A DNA stretch of 64,000 bases from Paenibacillus endoradicis (GCF_024721975.1 NZ_JANQBB010000003.1:372001-436000); one strand, 5' to 3'. Shown: positions 1 through 10,214, numbered from the stretch's first letter. A program made the numbers and translations. The notes: generated from the letters alone by a model not told the origin.

Positions 1-1
1 T

Positions 2-796
2 TATTTAAGTCTACACAATTTTGAATTATTGTCCGCAGAACACGATTTTGTAGGATTGGCAAATTATATTGAGATTATCACACCAGGAACGTATGCCAAT
101 AGTGTGTTTTTTAGAGGCTTATGGGCAACTTTCCAGTTTGTAATTTACTCTGTGCCATTATTGATTTTTACAGGACTTGGGATGGCAATGCTAGTTAATG
201 CATTACCTAGGAAAATTAGAGGGTTATTTAGAACAATATATTTCATGCCCTATGCATTATCCGCATCAGTTATGGCGGTCATATGGTTAATGATGTTCGA
301 TACGAATGCTGGATTTTTAAATAGCTTACTTCAAAAATCGGGAATTTTGGGAATTCCATGGCTAACAGCCACACCTTGGGCATGGATCGCTCTTATTATA
401 ACTACTTTATGGTGGACGATCGGATTTAACATGATTATTTTTATTAATGCACTTAATGAGGTGCCAGAAGATTATTATGAAGCAGCCTCGATCGATGGTG
501 CGAATCAATGGCGGAAGTTTATTCATATAACGTTACCTACGATTAAGCCCGTTATGCTTTTTGTAATGATTACTTCGACGATAGCATCCTTTAATGTTTA
601 CGCACAGCCATTCCTTCTAACGAGAGGTGGACCTGGTGATTCGACTAAAGTATTGTTAATGAACGTACTGGATCAAGCATTTGCACGCAAGCAAATTGGT
701 TCAGCTTCTGCAATGGCTATTATGATGGCACTACTAATAATAATTATATCCCTCGTACAAATGAAACTAACGATGGCTAAGAAAGGGGAGAAATAG
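2..796 (+). CDS. Sugar ABC transporter permease, MalF/UgpA type (5' end outside window)
   Basis: Inner-membrane permease subunit of a carbohydrate ABC importer (binding-protein-dependent transport family). The reading frame is open from base 2, so the true start lies upstream; the first visible residues (YLSLHNFELL) already look like the middle of a permease. Several hydrophobic segments are visible. The cytoplasmic EAA loop that contacts the ATPase reads EAASIDGANQWRKF. The stop codon directly abuts the start of the next permease, so the two are translated together as a heterodimer. No ATPase gene is in view; such systems often share an MsmX/UgpC-type ATPase encoded elsewhere. The substrate is probably a plant-polysaccharide oligosaccharide, judged from the downstream GH43 and GH2 genes (inference). 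Confidence 0.93.
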   Translation, partial: YLSLHNFELLSAEHDFVGLANYIEIITPGTYANSVFFRGLWATFQFVIYSVPLLIFTGLGMAMLVNALPRKIRGLFRTIYFMPYALSASVMAVIWLMMFDTNAGFLNSLLQKSGILGIPWLTATPWAWIALIITTLWWTIGFNMIIFINALNEVPEDYYEAASIDGANQWRKFIHITLPTIKPVMLFVMITSTIASFNVYAQPFLLTRGGPGDSTKVLLMNVLDQAFARKQIGSASAMAIMMALLIIIISLVQMKLTMAKKGEK

Positions 797-1627
797 ATGA
801 TAGCTCGAAAAATTGGAGTTGTTTTGGTGGCATGCATAATCGGTATTGTTTTTATGATTCCATTAATATGGATGCTATCTACTGCATTTAAAAATGATTT
901 TGAGGCACTTTCAGGACAAATGAATTTATTTCCGATTAATCCGACGATAGATAACTTTGTGCAAGGGATTCAAGGGGAATTTATGAATGTTCCTATCATG
1001 CGCTGGATCGGAAATTCATTGCTGGTTGGAGTTGTCGGAACCATTATTGTGCTACTTATTGATTCCATGGCAGCATACGGACTGGCAAGACTGAATGATA
1101 TGCCGTTACGACGTATAATGCTACCTATCTTTATAGCATCACTGATGATTCCATCTGTCCTTACGTTTTTGCCTATGTATATGGAATTCAATGCGTTAGG
1201 CCTACTTAATACTTATCCAGCTTTAATACTTCCGGCTACAGCAGGAGCATTCGGTGTATTTCTACTTTATCAATTTTTTGTATCGTTTCCTAAGGAAATT
1301 GAAGAAGCTGCTCGGATTGATGGAGCGAATAAATGGCATATCTATGCTCGTATATTGCTACCATCGGCTACTTCAATTATGGTTACACTTGCTATTTTCA
1401 CATTTATGGGGATTTATAATGATTTTGTTTGGCCACTATATGCAACATCTTCTCCAGAGATGCGAACCATTACAGCAGGTATTGCAATTATGGCAACAGG
1501 AAGCTACACACAAAGTTATGGCAAGTTGATGGCAATGACAACAATTGCTGCTCTACCCGTTATTATTATTTTTATAGTTGGTCAAAGATCGTTTGTTAAA
1601 GCAATTACTCAATCTGCGGTGAAATAA
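797..1627 (+). CDS. Sugar ABC transporter permease, MalG/AraQ type
   Basis: Second permease of the carbohydrate importer, 276 aa, the usual size for the MalG-like subunit. There is an N-terminal transmembrane segment at about residues 10-32 and about five further segments. The EAA loop reads EEAARIDGANKWHIYARILL. SD GAAAGGGGAG lies inside the end of the preceding gene and the ATG follows its stop without a gap, indicating translational coupling. It probably pairs with the upstream permease and receives sugar from the lipoprotein encoded at 3438-4733. Confidence 0.95.
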   Translation: MIARKIGVVLVACIIGIVFMIPLIWMLSTAFKNDFEALSGQMNLFPINPTIDNFVQGIQGEFMNVPIMRWIGNSLLVGVVGTIIVLLIDSMAAYGLARLNDMPLRRIMLPIFIASLMIPSVLTFLPMYMEFNALGLLNTYPALILPATAGAFGVFLLYQFFVSFPKEIEEAARIDGANKWHIYARILLPSATSIMVTLAIFTFMGIYNDFVWPLYATSSPEMRTITAGIAIMATGSYTQSYGKLMAMTTIAALPVIIIFIVGQRSFVKAITQSAVK

Positions 1628-1661
1628 ATAGGAAGTAAGATCATATTCATGGAGGATATGC

Positions 1662-3413
1662 ATGAAAATTACTCGAAAACAAGGGATTACAGTAGTTGTA
1701 TTTTTGCTAGCAGTGCTTATGTTAGGGGGATGGCTAATGTTTCGCTCGCCGATTAACGACGTACAAGTAAATGTTCCGTATAATGGACATGGGGGTACCT
1801 ACAAAAACTTGTTAGTAAGTATGGATACACCGGATCCTAGCGTTGTTTATCATGATGGTTTTTACTATATGACTTTTACACATGATGGTGTTGATATAAT
1901 GTTGCTCCGCTCAAAAACATTAGATTTTAGAGAAGCAGATCAAAAAATCGTATGGTATCCACCAGTTAATACGATGTATTCTGCGAATTTATGGGCACCC
2001 GAACTTCAGTTCATTCAAGGTAAATGGTATATTTATTTCGCGGCGGATAATGGTCAAAATGAAAACCATCGTATGTATGCACTTGAAGCGGTAACTGATG
2101 ATCCGATGGGTGAATATAGATTTAAGGGGCAAGTAACTGACTCTACCGATAAATGGGCAATTGATGGTTTGGTGCTGGAACAAGAGGATCAATTGTATTT
2201 TGTTTGGTCTGGTTGGGAAGGCGATGAAAACATTGCTCAAAACACATATATAGCTCCTATGAGTAATCCTTATACAATTCATGGACCGAGAGTTATGATC
2301 AGTAAACCTGATCTTGCATGGGAACAAGCGGGAGGCCCACCTTTTATTAATGAAGGTCAGGCGATATTGAAAAAAGATGGTCAAATTCACATTGCTTATT
2401 CAGGCGCTGGGAGCTGGACACCAGATTATAGTATAGGTTTACTTACTTTAGAAAAAGGTGCTGATCCGTTAGACGCATCTAAGTGGAGTAAAGCAATAGA
2501 ACCACTTATGACTCGGAATGATGAGGCTAGCGTGTATGGCCCAGGACATAATTCATTTGTAACATCACCTGATGGAAGTGAAACCTTTATTGTTTATCAC
2601 GCAACAACGGCAATTAATGATGGTTGGAGCAACCGTCGTGCTCGTGCACAAAGAGTGGAATGGAATGAGCAAGGGCAACCAAGCTTTGGTTCACCGTTGT
2701 CGCTTTTGACGGCTATACCTGTACCTGAAGGTTCAGGTATATATAGAAGCGTAGATGCGATTGAGGAAGTTGATGGTTACCGATATACAGGCATTGTCAC
2801 AATGGTAGATACTGTGCTTCCGATTTTATTCCATTACCAAAATGTAACTGGCGAGACCCGCTCATTAACGGTAGCATTAAATGGGCAGGAAGAGCAACAG
2901 CTTCTACTTGCTCCAACTTTAGCTGATGAAGTAGGATATGTGCACTTGCAATTGTCATTATTAGCAGGAGAGAAAGCGATTAGTTTGCAGGGAGAAGGAG
3001 TCAAGGAGCATATTTCTGCTATTGAAATTCCAAGATATGAGGCAGAATATGCTACTATTTTTGGGGATTCTGAGACTCAAGATAATCCGTTTGCGTCTAA
3101 TGGCGGTACTCTATTTATTGCTGCAAGCAAGCAGAAGGCGGTCAGTTTTACTAATATAAAAGTTCCATCAGCTGGCGAATATGAACTGCGTTTTGCAATA
3201 GCTAATACAAGTGGACAGGAGCAAGAAATAGATATTACAATCAATGAAAACAAGAACCAACGTCTTACAATATCTAGCACGGAGCGTAATCAGTTTATAC
3301 TAAATAGTATGATAGTTAAGTTAGTAGAGGGTGCTAATGTCCTTCATCTAGCAAACGCATCTGGTCAATTAGAAATTGATTATATTGACATTAGTGCGGC
3401 AACTAAACATTAA
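1662..3413 (+). CDS. Membrane-anchored glycoside hydrolase family 43 enzyme with C-terminal CBM6-like domain
   Basis: Probable arabinan- or xylan-side-chain hydrolase (GH43: alpha-L-arabinofuranosidase, beta-xylosidase or arabinanase type). 583 aa. Residues 9-27 form an uncleaved-looking signal anchor with no lipobox. The five-bladed GH43 propeller spans about residues 48-345: general base D58 in DTPDPS, WAPE at 111-114, pKa-modulating D168 in AIDG, acid E231 in INEGQA, and GPGHNSF around H296. The C-terminal ~120 residues start with YEAEYA and look like a CBM6/CBM35 beta-sandwich. It sits inside the transporter operon behind SD GGAGGAT. An enzyme held at the outer face of the membrane beside its importer suggests coupled cleavage and uptake (inference). 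The exact linkage cannot be told from sequence. Confidence 0.88.
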   Translation: MKITRKQGITVVVFLLAVLMLGGWLMFRSPINDVQVNVPYNGHGGTYKNLLVSMDTPDPSVVYHDGFYYMTFTHDGVDIMLLRSKTLDFREADQKIVWYPPVNTMYSANLWAPELQFIQGKWYIYFAADNGQNENHRMYALEAVTDDPMGEYRFKGQVTDSTDKWAIDGLVLEQEDQLYFVWSGWEGDENIAQNTYIAPMSNPYTIHGPRVMISKPDLAWEQAGGPPFINEGQAILKKDGQIHIAYSGAGSWTPDYSIGLLTLEKGADPLDASKWSKAIEPLMTRNDEASVYGPGHNSFVTSPDGSETFIVYHATTAINDGWSNRRARAQRVEWNEQGQPSFGSPLSLLTAIPVPEGSGIYRSVDAIEEVDGYRYTGIVTMVDTVLPILFHYQNVTGETRSLTVALNGQEEQQLLLAPTLADEVGYVHLQLSLLAGEKAISLQGEGVKEHISAIEIPRYEAEYATIFGDSETQDNPFASNGGTLFIAASKQKAVSFTNIKVPSAGEYELRFAIANTSGQEQEIDITINENKNQRLTISSTERNQFILNSMIVKLVEGANVLHLANASGQLEIDYIDISAATKH

Positions 3414-3437
3414 AGTATTTTTGTAGGGGGTTAAGCA

Positions 3438-4733
3438 ATGACAAGCAGAATATGGAAGAAAAGGATTGTGCTATTAATTTGTCTTAGCCTCCTTTTAATA
3501 GTAACGAGCTGTTCTACTTCGAATCGTTCCGCCAATATACCCGATGACAACTTGCAAGTTATTCAGTTGGAATTTTGGACGCCCTTTAGCGGTGGGGATA
3601 ATCGTTTTATGACTCAGCTTGTTAATTTGTTTAATGAAGAAAACAGTCAAATTCAAGTCATACAAGTTAATTCTCGATTAGATGATTATTACTCACGTTT
3701 GCGTACAACGATATTATCAGGCAGTGCACCCGATGTTGCCATTTTACATCAAACAAGCTTACCTCAATTTGTCCAAAATGGTTATATTGAAAATTTAGAG
3801 GAGCCTGCTAAAGCAGTCAGTTTAGACTGGAATACATTTAACGCTAATATTTTGGAGTCCACTGTCTATGATGAAGTTCCTTATGCTGTGCCTCTAGATA
3901 CCCACACTTTAGTGCTCTATTATAATAAACATTACTTAGAGCAAGCAGGCTTGTTAGATGCTCAAGGTGAGCCATTGCTGAATAGCGGGCAATCTTTAGA
4001 ATCTTTTTTGAAAGTGTTAAAACAAAAATTACCACCATCGATTGCTCCTTTGGCACAGCCAGGAACTAGAATTGATTCCGTGTGGCTGTGGTGGAGTCTA
4101 TACAATCAAATAGATGGTGGAGGAGCGTTTTATAATAATGATCAAACCGAAGCAGTTATTAACAATGATAAAGCACTAAAGGCTCTTCAATACGTTCATC
4201 GACTCTATAATGATGGTATTATTCCACCTAATATTAACGATGCTTTCAAAATGTTTTATGATGGCCAGGCTGCTGTTCTTATTACAGGAGTATGGGGAAC
4301 AGGGGCGTTTGAAGAAGCGGAAAAATTGGATTTTGGAGTGATCCCACTCCCGGTTGTATTTGATCATGAGGCAGTCTGGGGCGATTCTCATACGTTAGTT
4401 ATACCGACTAAGCACGGTATGACGAATGAAAAAAGAAATGCTGCTTTGTATTTCATGAAATGGCTTGTAGAGCATGGAGCTAAGTGGGCGGAAGCGGGGC
4501 ATGTACCAAGTAAGACCTCTGTTGTGGAAAGTCCCGAATATGAAGTTCTGCCTTTCCGTAGTGATTACGCTGCGACGGCAAACTATGTAGCTTATTGGCC
4601 AAGACATGTGATGCAATGGCCGATTGTTGAAATTCTTATTCAAGAGTTTGAAAAGATGAACTACGGACAACAGACACCAGAAGAGACACTGAGACAAACG
4701 CAGATCAAAATAAATGATGAATTAAAGGAATAA
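3438..4733 (+). CDS. Extracellular sugar-binding lipoprotein of ABC importer
   Basis: Solute-binding protein family 1, 431 aa. The N-terminus has a lysine/arginine-rich start, a hydrophobic core and a lipobox IVTSC with C25 as the lipidated residue, so the protein is anchored to the outer face of the membrane. The mature part shows the usual features of this family (FWTPFSGGDNRF near the N-terminus, GSAPDVAILH, and the hinge-region pattern AAVLITGVWGTG). SD is AGGGGG. It delivers the sugar to the two permeases encoded upstream. Ligand unknown; the GH43 and GH2 partners point to plant cell-wall oligosaccharides. Confidence 0.93.
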   Translation: MTSRIWKKRIVLLICLSLLLIVTSCSTSNRSANIPDDNLQVIQLEFWTPFSGGDNRFMTQLVNLFNEENSQIQVIQVNSRLDDYYSRLRTTILSGSAPDVAILHQTSLPQFVQNGYIENLEEPAKAVSLDWNTFNANILESTVYDEVPYAVPLDTHTLVLYYNKHYLEQAGLLDAQGEPLLNSGQSLESFLKVLKQKLPPSIAPLAQPGTRIDSVWLWWSLYNQIDGGGAFYNNDQTEAVINNDKALKALQYVHRLYNDGIIPPNINDAFKMFYDGQAAVLITGVWGTGAFEEAEKLDFGVIPLPVVFDHEAVWGDSHTLVIPTKHGMTNEKRNAALYFMKWLVEHGAKWAEAGHVPSKTSVVESPEYEVLPFRSDYAATANYVAYWPRHVMQWPIVEILIQEFEKMNYGQQTPEETLRQTQIKINDELKE

Positions 4734-4740
4734 ATTGACG

Positions 4741-6546
4741 ATGAGAACGAGATTGAGAAAAGTAATTGAATGGATTAAAAATAAAGAGCTAGCAAAAAAA
4801 CTAGTAATGATTTACTTTGTTCTCATTGTCGTTCCGTTAAGTATTATGATTTATTTCACGTTAACCATTTTTGCCGATAAGCTTGAGCAAAAGGTCGGAG
4901 ATTATCAATTACAAACGTTGAAACAGCTTACATTACGTATGGATGCGTATATGGAGGAGTTAGATCGTCTTACCTTGATGCCTTACCAATATGAAGATAT
5001 TATTACGTTTTTGAACAGTAAGCGTGAGCATAACCAGCCGTTAACCTTACAGGAAATTAAAGATCTAAATAGCTTTGTTACGCAAGTATTTCTGAACGGA
5101 AGAATTGACATTGTGGGAGTGTCCTTGTATGGGGAGTATGGTGCCTCGTATGTTGTATTGCCTGAAAGTCAATATGTTACTAGTTATAGTATGGATGATA
5201 ATGTGACTTGGCTACAGCAAGAGAGTTCGGGGGATGGTCGCTCTATTTTCGCTGCTACTCATAATATTGAAACGGTAAACGGAATTCAATATCCTGTGTT
5301 TTCGATTGCAAGGGAGCTAAGAGTATTCGATTCAGGGAAAAAGCTAGGTTATATTGTTATTGATGTTAACCCGAAATTTATACAGCAGATATTGTCTGAG
5401 GTTACATTGGGCGATCGTGAGGAAATATTTGTTACAACGACGGAAGAAGAGTTAGTTGCAGTCAAGCAGAAGGATACGATGCTGGGGGAATTATCAGGAC
5501 TTTGGCAGCTTGAGGAACTAGAGGGTGTGACCCATGCCGATTTAGAAGGGGAGCGACAACAGATTGCTTATGTCACTTCGAGTATTACAAATTGGAAAAC
5601 AGTGGGGATCGTTCCTGTAACAGAACTGACGAAGGAAACAGTCTTAATTAGAAATACGCTACTCATTATCGGAGCGGCATGCGTTGTATTGGCTATTTTA
5701 TTTTCAACATTTCTAGCTTATCGCATTACAGAGCCTTTACGGAGCTTATCAAAGCTTATGAGAAAAGTAGAACGTGGTGATCTGCTTGTGACATTTCCTG
5801 TTAAGCAATGGGATGAGGTTGGTCATTTAGGTCATACCTTTAATATGATGGTTTCGCGATTAAGTGAGCTAGGTTATTTGCTATATGAAACAGAGATTCG
5901 TGAGAAAGACGCACAAATTACTGCTTTACAAAGTAAAATAAACCCTCATTTTTTGTACAATACATTAGGCTCAATTAGTATGTATGCTGAAATTAAAGGC
6001 AATCGAGAGGTTGTTACGATGACCAACACATTGAGCAGGTTGTTACGATACAGTCTCAACGGAAGAAAAGAATGGGTAAGTTTACATGATGAATTGAATC
6101 ATGTGAAGGGCTATATGACAATCCAGCAAATGAGATATGAGGATCGGATTACATTTCAGCTTGATGTAGATGACGAGCTTATGGATTGTGAAGTTATTCC
6201 GTTAATTATCCAGCCAATTGTGGAAAATGCAATTAATCATGGTATAGATCGAGGTAAAGGTTATGGAGCAATAAACCTAATATGTCGTAGAGATCACAAT
6301 AAATTAGTTGTCACCGTTACAGATGATGGAATTGGTATTTTGGAAGAGGAGCTTTCGAGGCTGCAATGGAAGCTAAAGCATTCTAAAGATATTGGCGGGA
6401 GCTTTGGCAATGGCTTACTTAATGTGCATCGTAGAATTGTACTGCATTACGGCGAAACATACGGTTTAGTTTTACAAAATATAGAACCATCAGGATTGAA
6501 AGTTACGATATCCTTGCCTATTACAACTAAGAAAATATCACAGTAG
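4741..6546 (+). CDS. Sensor histidine kinase, YesM type (HPK7)
   Basis: Membrane sensor kinase that probably senses the sugar or its binding protein and phosphorylates the response regulator encoded next. ATG 4741 is chosen because SD AAAGGA lies about 9 bases before it; a TTG at 4735 is too close. About 601 aa: transmembrane segment near residues 20-42, extracellular sensor region to about 300, second transmembrane segment about 300-322, HAMP, then a His_kinase domain with NPHFLYNTLGS (phospho-accepting H403), N-box QPIVENAINHG and G-boxes DDGIGI and GNGLLNVHRR. This architecture is typical of kinases linked to carbohydrate ABC operons. Confidence 0.94.
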   Translation: MRTRLRKVIEWIKNKELAKKLVMIYFVLIVVPLSIMIYFTLTIFADKLEQKVGDYQLQTLKQLTLRMDAYMEELDRLTLMPYQYEDIITFLNSKREHNQPLTLQEIKDLNSFVTQVFLNGRIDIVGVSLYGEYGASYVVLPESQYVTSYSMDDNVTWLQQESSGDGRSIFAATHNIETVNGIQYPVFSIARELRVFDSGKKLGYIVIDVNPKFIQQILSEVTLGDREEIFVTTTEEELVAVKQKDTMLGELSGLWQLEELEGVTHADLEGERQQIAYVTSSITNWKTVGIVPVTELTKETVLIRNTLLIIGAACVVLAILFSTFLAYRITEPLRSLSKLMRKVERGDLLVTFPVKQWDEVGHLGHTFNMMVSRLSELGYLLYETEIREKDAQITALQSKINPHFLYNTLGSISMYAEIKGNREVVTMTNTLSRLLRYSLNGRKEWVSLHDELNHVKGYMTIQQMRYEDRITFQLDVDDELMDCEVIPLIIQPIVENAINHGIDRGKGYGAINLICRRDHNKLVVTVTDDGIGILEEELSRLQWKLKHSKDIGGSFGNGLLNVHRRIVLHYGETYGLVLQNIEPSGLKVTISLPITTKKISQ

Positions 6547-6556
6547 GAGGGATTCT

Positions 6557-8173
6557 ATGCCTAGTATTCTCATTGTAGACGATGAAACAATTTTTCGTAC
6601 CGGTATAAAAAAAATGATTCAGGAATTAGATAAAGATTGGGAAATCGTTGGAGAAGCAAGGGATGGCATCGAGGCGCTTGAGCAAGTAGACAAACTGCAG
6701 CCAGATGCGATTTTAACAGACATTAGAATGCCTCGAATGGATGGCATACAACTGCAGCAACAAATGGCTAATCAATTCCCAACAGTATTGTGTGTTGTAA
6801 TAAGTGGCTATGATGATTTTATGTATGTGCAACAATCGATGCGTCAAGGTGCAAAGGATTATATTATGAAGCCTATTGAACGCGACGAGCTCGATAGAAG
6901 CTTACTTATTATGAAAGAGAAAATTCAACAGCGTGCAGAAGCTTCGCAACAACTACATACAAAAAAGAGAGAGCAAATAACGAGAGCTCGAGAGCAGATT
7001 ATAACGGGACTATTGTGCAGCAAACTTCAAGAAAAGGATTTTGATCAGCTTGCGAGTGATGGAATTGTATTTAAAGGAAAGTGGAATTCTTGTATCGTGC
7101 TGCAATTAGATAAGCCTTCAATAGCGGAGGAGAGATACAATCAAGCAGACCCGTCATTATTTATCCTTTATTTGCAACAGCTTGTGCAAGAAATACTAGA
7201 TCGAAGGTTTACTGGTATATGCTGTTCACCGACGGCAACGGAGGTTGTTGTTATTGTTAACCATGAAGATTGTGAAGATGCCCAAAGAGAGATGAACGAG
7301 CTGGCAGAAAGTATTCGCAGGCAAGTTAATAGTTTGTCTAAGATGACCGTTACAATTGGTGTAGGTCGTACGTATGGCAAAGTCGAGGATATTGTGCAAA
7401 GTTATCAGGAAGCTCAACAAGCTTTTTTGCTGAGATTAATATTAGGTGATGATCAAGTTTATCAATACGAAGGCGAAACTCAGATAGGTATTGCTATACA
7501 TGACTATAGCACTCTCTCCTTGGATAGCATAGAAAAGGCATTTCAAGACGGAAATACAGAGAAACTTTTCACTCAGGTGGAGCGATTTGTACATAAGCTT
7601 TGCCAGGACGCTAATTCACCGCAATACGTACAGCAACAAATATGCAAAATAATTATTCATTATTGTGAATGGGCTAACCAGCTAAGGCTAACAAAGCAAT
7701 GGCTTGGAACTGATGATGTTCGTTCTATTCTTCTGCATATTTGTTCCATATCCACGAAAGATGAACTATCAAATGAATTAGGTAGATTGCTAGTCAAATT
7801 AATGCATACGGCAAATCTCAATCAAGCTCAGTTGGAGCCAGATCCCATTGAGAAAACCATTAGGTTTATTGAAAGTCATTTTTCGGAACAGCTAACATTA
7901 AAGAATGTTGCAGATACCGTATTTTTGAATTCAGCTTACTTCAGCAGTTTGTTTAAACAACGTACAGGAATTTCTTTCATAGATAAATTAAATGACGTTA
8001 GAATTTCAGAGGCAAAGAAACGAATGGCTTATTCTGATCAAAAGCTGGTCGTCATTGCGACGCAGACAGGATTTACAAGTATTAGACACTTTAATCGCGT
8101 ATTTAAAAATGAGACGGGTATGTCACCAACTGAATATCGCGAAAAACATATGAGAAATGAGAAGGAGAAATGA
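6557..8173 (+). CDS. Response regulator with C-terminal AraC-type DNA-binding domain, YesN type
   Basis: Transcription activator, partner of the preceding kinase. 538 aa. The receiver domain spans residues 1-125 with acidic residues VDDE near the start, phospho-acceptor D55 in LTDIRMPRMDG and the lysine of IMKP. The middle region (about 130-430) is the variable linker found in this family. The last ~100 residues form two AraC helix-turn-helix units, with LKNVADTVFLNSAYFSSLFK in the first and SIRHFNRVFKNETGMSP in the second. SD AGGAGGGA. The stop overlaps an ATG, so GH2 follows in the same operon. It probably activates this locus when the sugar is present. Confidence 0.94.
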   Translation: MPSILIVDDETIFRTGIKKMIQELDKDWEIVGEARDGIEALEQVDKLQPDAILTDIRMPRMDGIQLQQQMANQFPTVLCVVISGYDDFMYVQQSMRQGAKDYIMKPIERDELDRSLLIMKEKIQQRAEASQQLHTKKREQITRAREQIITGLLCSKLQEKDFDQLASDGIVFKGKWNSCIVLQLDKPSIAEERYNQADPSLFILYLQQLVQEILDRRFTGICCSPTATEVVVIVNHEDCEDAQREMNELAESIRRQVNSLSKMTVTIGVGRTYGKVEDIVQSYQEAQQAFLLRLILGDDQVYQYEGETQIGIAIHDYSTLSLDSIEKAFQDGNTEKLFTQVERFVHKLCQDANSPQYVQQQICKIIIHYCEWANQLRLTKQWLGTDDVRSILLHICSISTKDELSNELGRLLVKLMHTANLNQAQLEPDPIEKTIRFIESHFSEQLTLKNVADTVFLNSAYFSSLFKQRTGISFIDKLNDVRISEAKKRMAYSDQKLVVIATQTGFTSIRHFNRVFKNETGMSPTEYREKHMRNEKEK

Positions 8174-8175
8174 AA

Positions 8176-9927
8176 ATGACTACATACCGTATGGAATATC
8201 CTAGACCACAATATGTAAGAGAAGTATGGGTGAATTTGAATGGAGAATGGTCTTTCGAATTTGATGATGAGAATAGAGGGAGTAAGGAGCATTGGGAGTT
8301 GGGGGGACAAAAATTCACCCGAGAAATTCAAGTTCCGTTTGCTTATCAAAGTCAATTAAGTGGTATTGCTGATCCAGATTTTCATGATATTGTATGGTAC
8401 AGCCGTTCACTAGAAATTCCAAAAGATTTTACTAATAAACGCATTATGCTTCATTTCGGTGCAGTGGATTATGAGGCAACGGTTTGGGTTAACGGTCATC
8501 AAGTGGCTTATCATGAAGGCGGACACACGCCTTTCCATGCAGATATTACTGATGTTTTGCAAGATAAAGATAATGTAGTCGTTGTAAAAGTTATTGATTT
8601 CAGTCATGACGTGACACTGCCTAGAGGAAAGCAATATTGGCTATCTGATTCAGCAAGTATATTTTATACTCGCACTACGGGAATTTGGCAGACTGTTTGG
8701 ATGGAGGCCGTTTCTGAAGTTCATTTGTCTAAAGTGAAATTTACGCCCCATATTGATTCTAACGAGATAGAAATGGATTTCTTTGTAGATCGAATAGCTG
8801 CATGGAGTCAATTGGAATTGCAGGTAGATATTTCTTTTAATGGTGAAGCTATAGTATCGGATACATTTCAATTAAAACAGCAGCAATCCAAACGAAGAAT
8901 TGGGCTACATGATTTTAATGATCATGGACTAGGTCGCTGGTGGTCCCCGGAGAATCCTAATTTATATGATGTTGCATTTACGCTTATGTTAGGTGGCAAA
9001 GTAGTTGATCAGACGACGAGCTACTTCGGAATGCGTAAAGTTTCTGTCGATAATGGCTTGTTATGCATTAATAACAGACCATATCAAATGAAATTAGTAC
9101 TAGATCAAGGTTACTTCCCAGATGGAAACTTAACACCTCCAAGTGATGATGCCATAAAGCGTGATATTGAACTAACAAAGGAAATGGGCTTTAATGGCGC
9201 ACGTAAGCACCAAAAAATTGAAGACCCTCGTTACTTATATTGGTGTGACCGCATGGGGCTCTTAGTATGGGGTGAGGCAGCAAATGCTTACCAATATTCT
9301 AATGAATATGTGCGTAAATTTACAAAGGAATGGCAAGAAGCGATGGATCGTGACTACAATCATCCTAGTTTAGTTGTCTGGGTACCTCTTAATGAAAGCT
9401 GGGGTGTGCCAAATATTAAAATAGATGCATTACAACAACAACATGCGATGTCTATGTATTATTTAACGAAATCACTTGATTCTACAAGACCTGTTATTTC
9501 TAATGATGGATGGGAAATGGTAGAAACTGATCTTTATAATATTCATGATTATGAATGGAGAGAAGAAGTGTTGCGAGCACGTTATGCGACTGTTGATTCA
9601 ACTATTACTGCTAGACCTGCTAATCGAGATTTATCAGTGGGAGGTCATACTTATCGCAATCAGCCGATACTAGTAACGGAGTTCGGTGGAATTTCATATA
9701 AGAAGAGTGAATGGGAAGGCTGGGGCTATTCTGGTGCTAGTAACGATGAAGATTTCATTCAGAGACTTGAGGCAGTTATTAAGCCGATGCAAGATTCCAA
9801 GGTGGTTCAGGGTTATTGCTATACACAATTAACAGATGTAGAACAGGAAATAAATGGTTTATTAACTTATGACCGTCAACCTAAAGTTCCACTTGAGATG
9901 ATTCGTGCTATTAATGAAAGTAAATAA
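8176..9927 (+). CDS. Glycoside hydrolase family 2 protein
   Basis: Intracellular GH2 enzyme (no signal peptide), probably acting on the imported oligosaccharide. Start ATG 8176 is preferred because SD AAGGAG lies 8 bases before it; ATG 8170, overlapping the previous stop, is only 2 bases from it. 583 aa: N-terminal jelly-roll (WVNLNGEWSFEFDD), Ig-like middle, TIM-barrel C-terminus. The acid/base Glu is in VPLNESWG (about residue 407) and the nucleophile Glu in LVTEFGG (about residue 502). It lacks the extra C-terminal domains of LacZ, being nearer to short GH2 enzymes such as beta-glucuronidase or arabinopyranosidase/galactosidase types. Substrate not assigned. Confidence 0.9.
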   Translation: MTTYRMEYPRPQYVREVWVNLNGEWSFEFDDENRGSKEHWELGGQKFTREIQVPFAYQSQLSGIADPDFHDIVWYSRSLEIPKDFTNKRIMLHFGAVDYEATVWVNGHQVAYHEGGHTPFHADITDVLQDKDNVVVVKVIDFSHDVTLPRGKQYWLSDSASIFYTRTTGIWQTVWMEAVSEVHLSKVKFTPHIDSNEIEMDFFVDRIAAWSQLELQVDISFNGEAIVSDTFQLKQQQSKRRIGLHDFNDHGLGRWWSPENPNLYDVAFTLMLGGKVVDQTTSYFGMRKVSVDNGLLCINNRPYQMKLVLDQGYFPDGNLTPPSDDAIKRDIELTKEMGFNGARKHQKIEDPRYLYWCDRMGLLVWGEAANAYQYSNEYVRKFTKEWQEAMDRDYNHPSLVVWVPLNESWGVPNIKIDALQQQHAMSMYYLTKSLDSTRPVISNDGWEMVETDLYNIHDYEWREEVLRARYATVDSTITARPANRDLSVGGHTYRNQPILVTEFGGISYKKSEWEGWGYSGASNDEDFIQRLEAVIKPMQDSKVVQGYCYTQLTDVEQEINGLLTYDRQPKVPLEMIRAINESK

Positions 9928-9940
9928 ATTACTGTAGAAA

Positions 9941-9990
9941 GGGTACTTCAGCAGCCATTCGTATTGGCTGCAGGAGTACCCTTTTTTTTT
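9941..9990 (+). terminator. Intrinsic terminator of the GH43/GH2 operon
   Basis: GGGTACTTCAGCAGCC pairs with GGCTGCAGGAGTACCC (9941-9981, two internal mismatches), followed directly by nine T. It lies 14 bases behind the GH2 stop and closes the sugar operon. The stretch 9991-10214 up to the LysM gene holds only the leader and SD AGGAGGAA of that gene; no other gene is visible there. Confidence 0.92.
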
Positions 9991-10214
9991 GTTTAGGTTC
10001 GATTTTTTATTAGAAGTCGGCTAATTATGTCAGCGAATACCCAAATTTATTACTATCAAGTTATAGGGAAGAAGTGCTTTTTCAGAGCTCATAAATTTTA
10101 TTAGGTTTTTTTGTATGGAATTGTGGCGACTGCCTAGTTTCTGCATAGGATGTATAGACTGCATACGGAATAATGCCGTATTAAGATTACAACTGTGTAT
10201 AGGAGGAATTTTTA

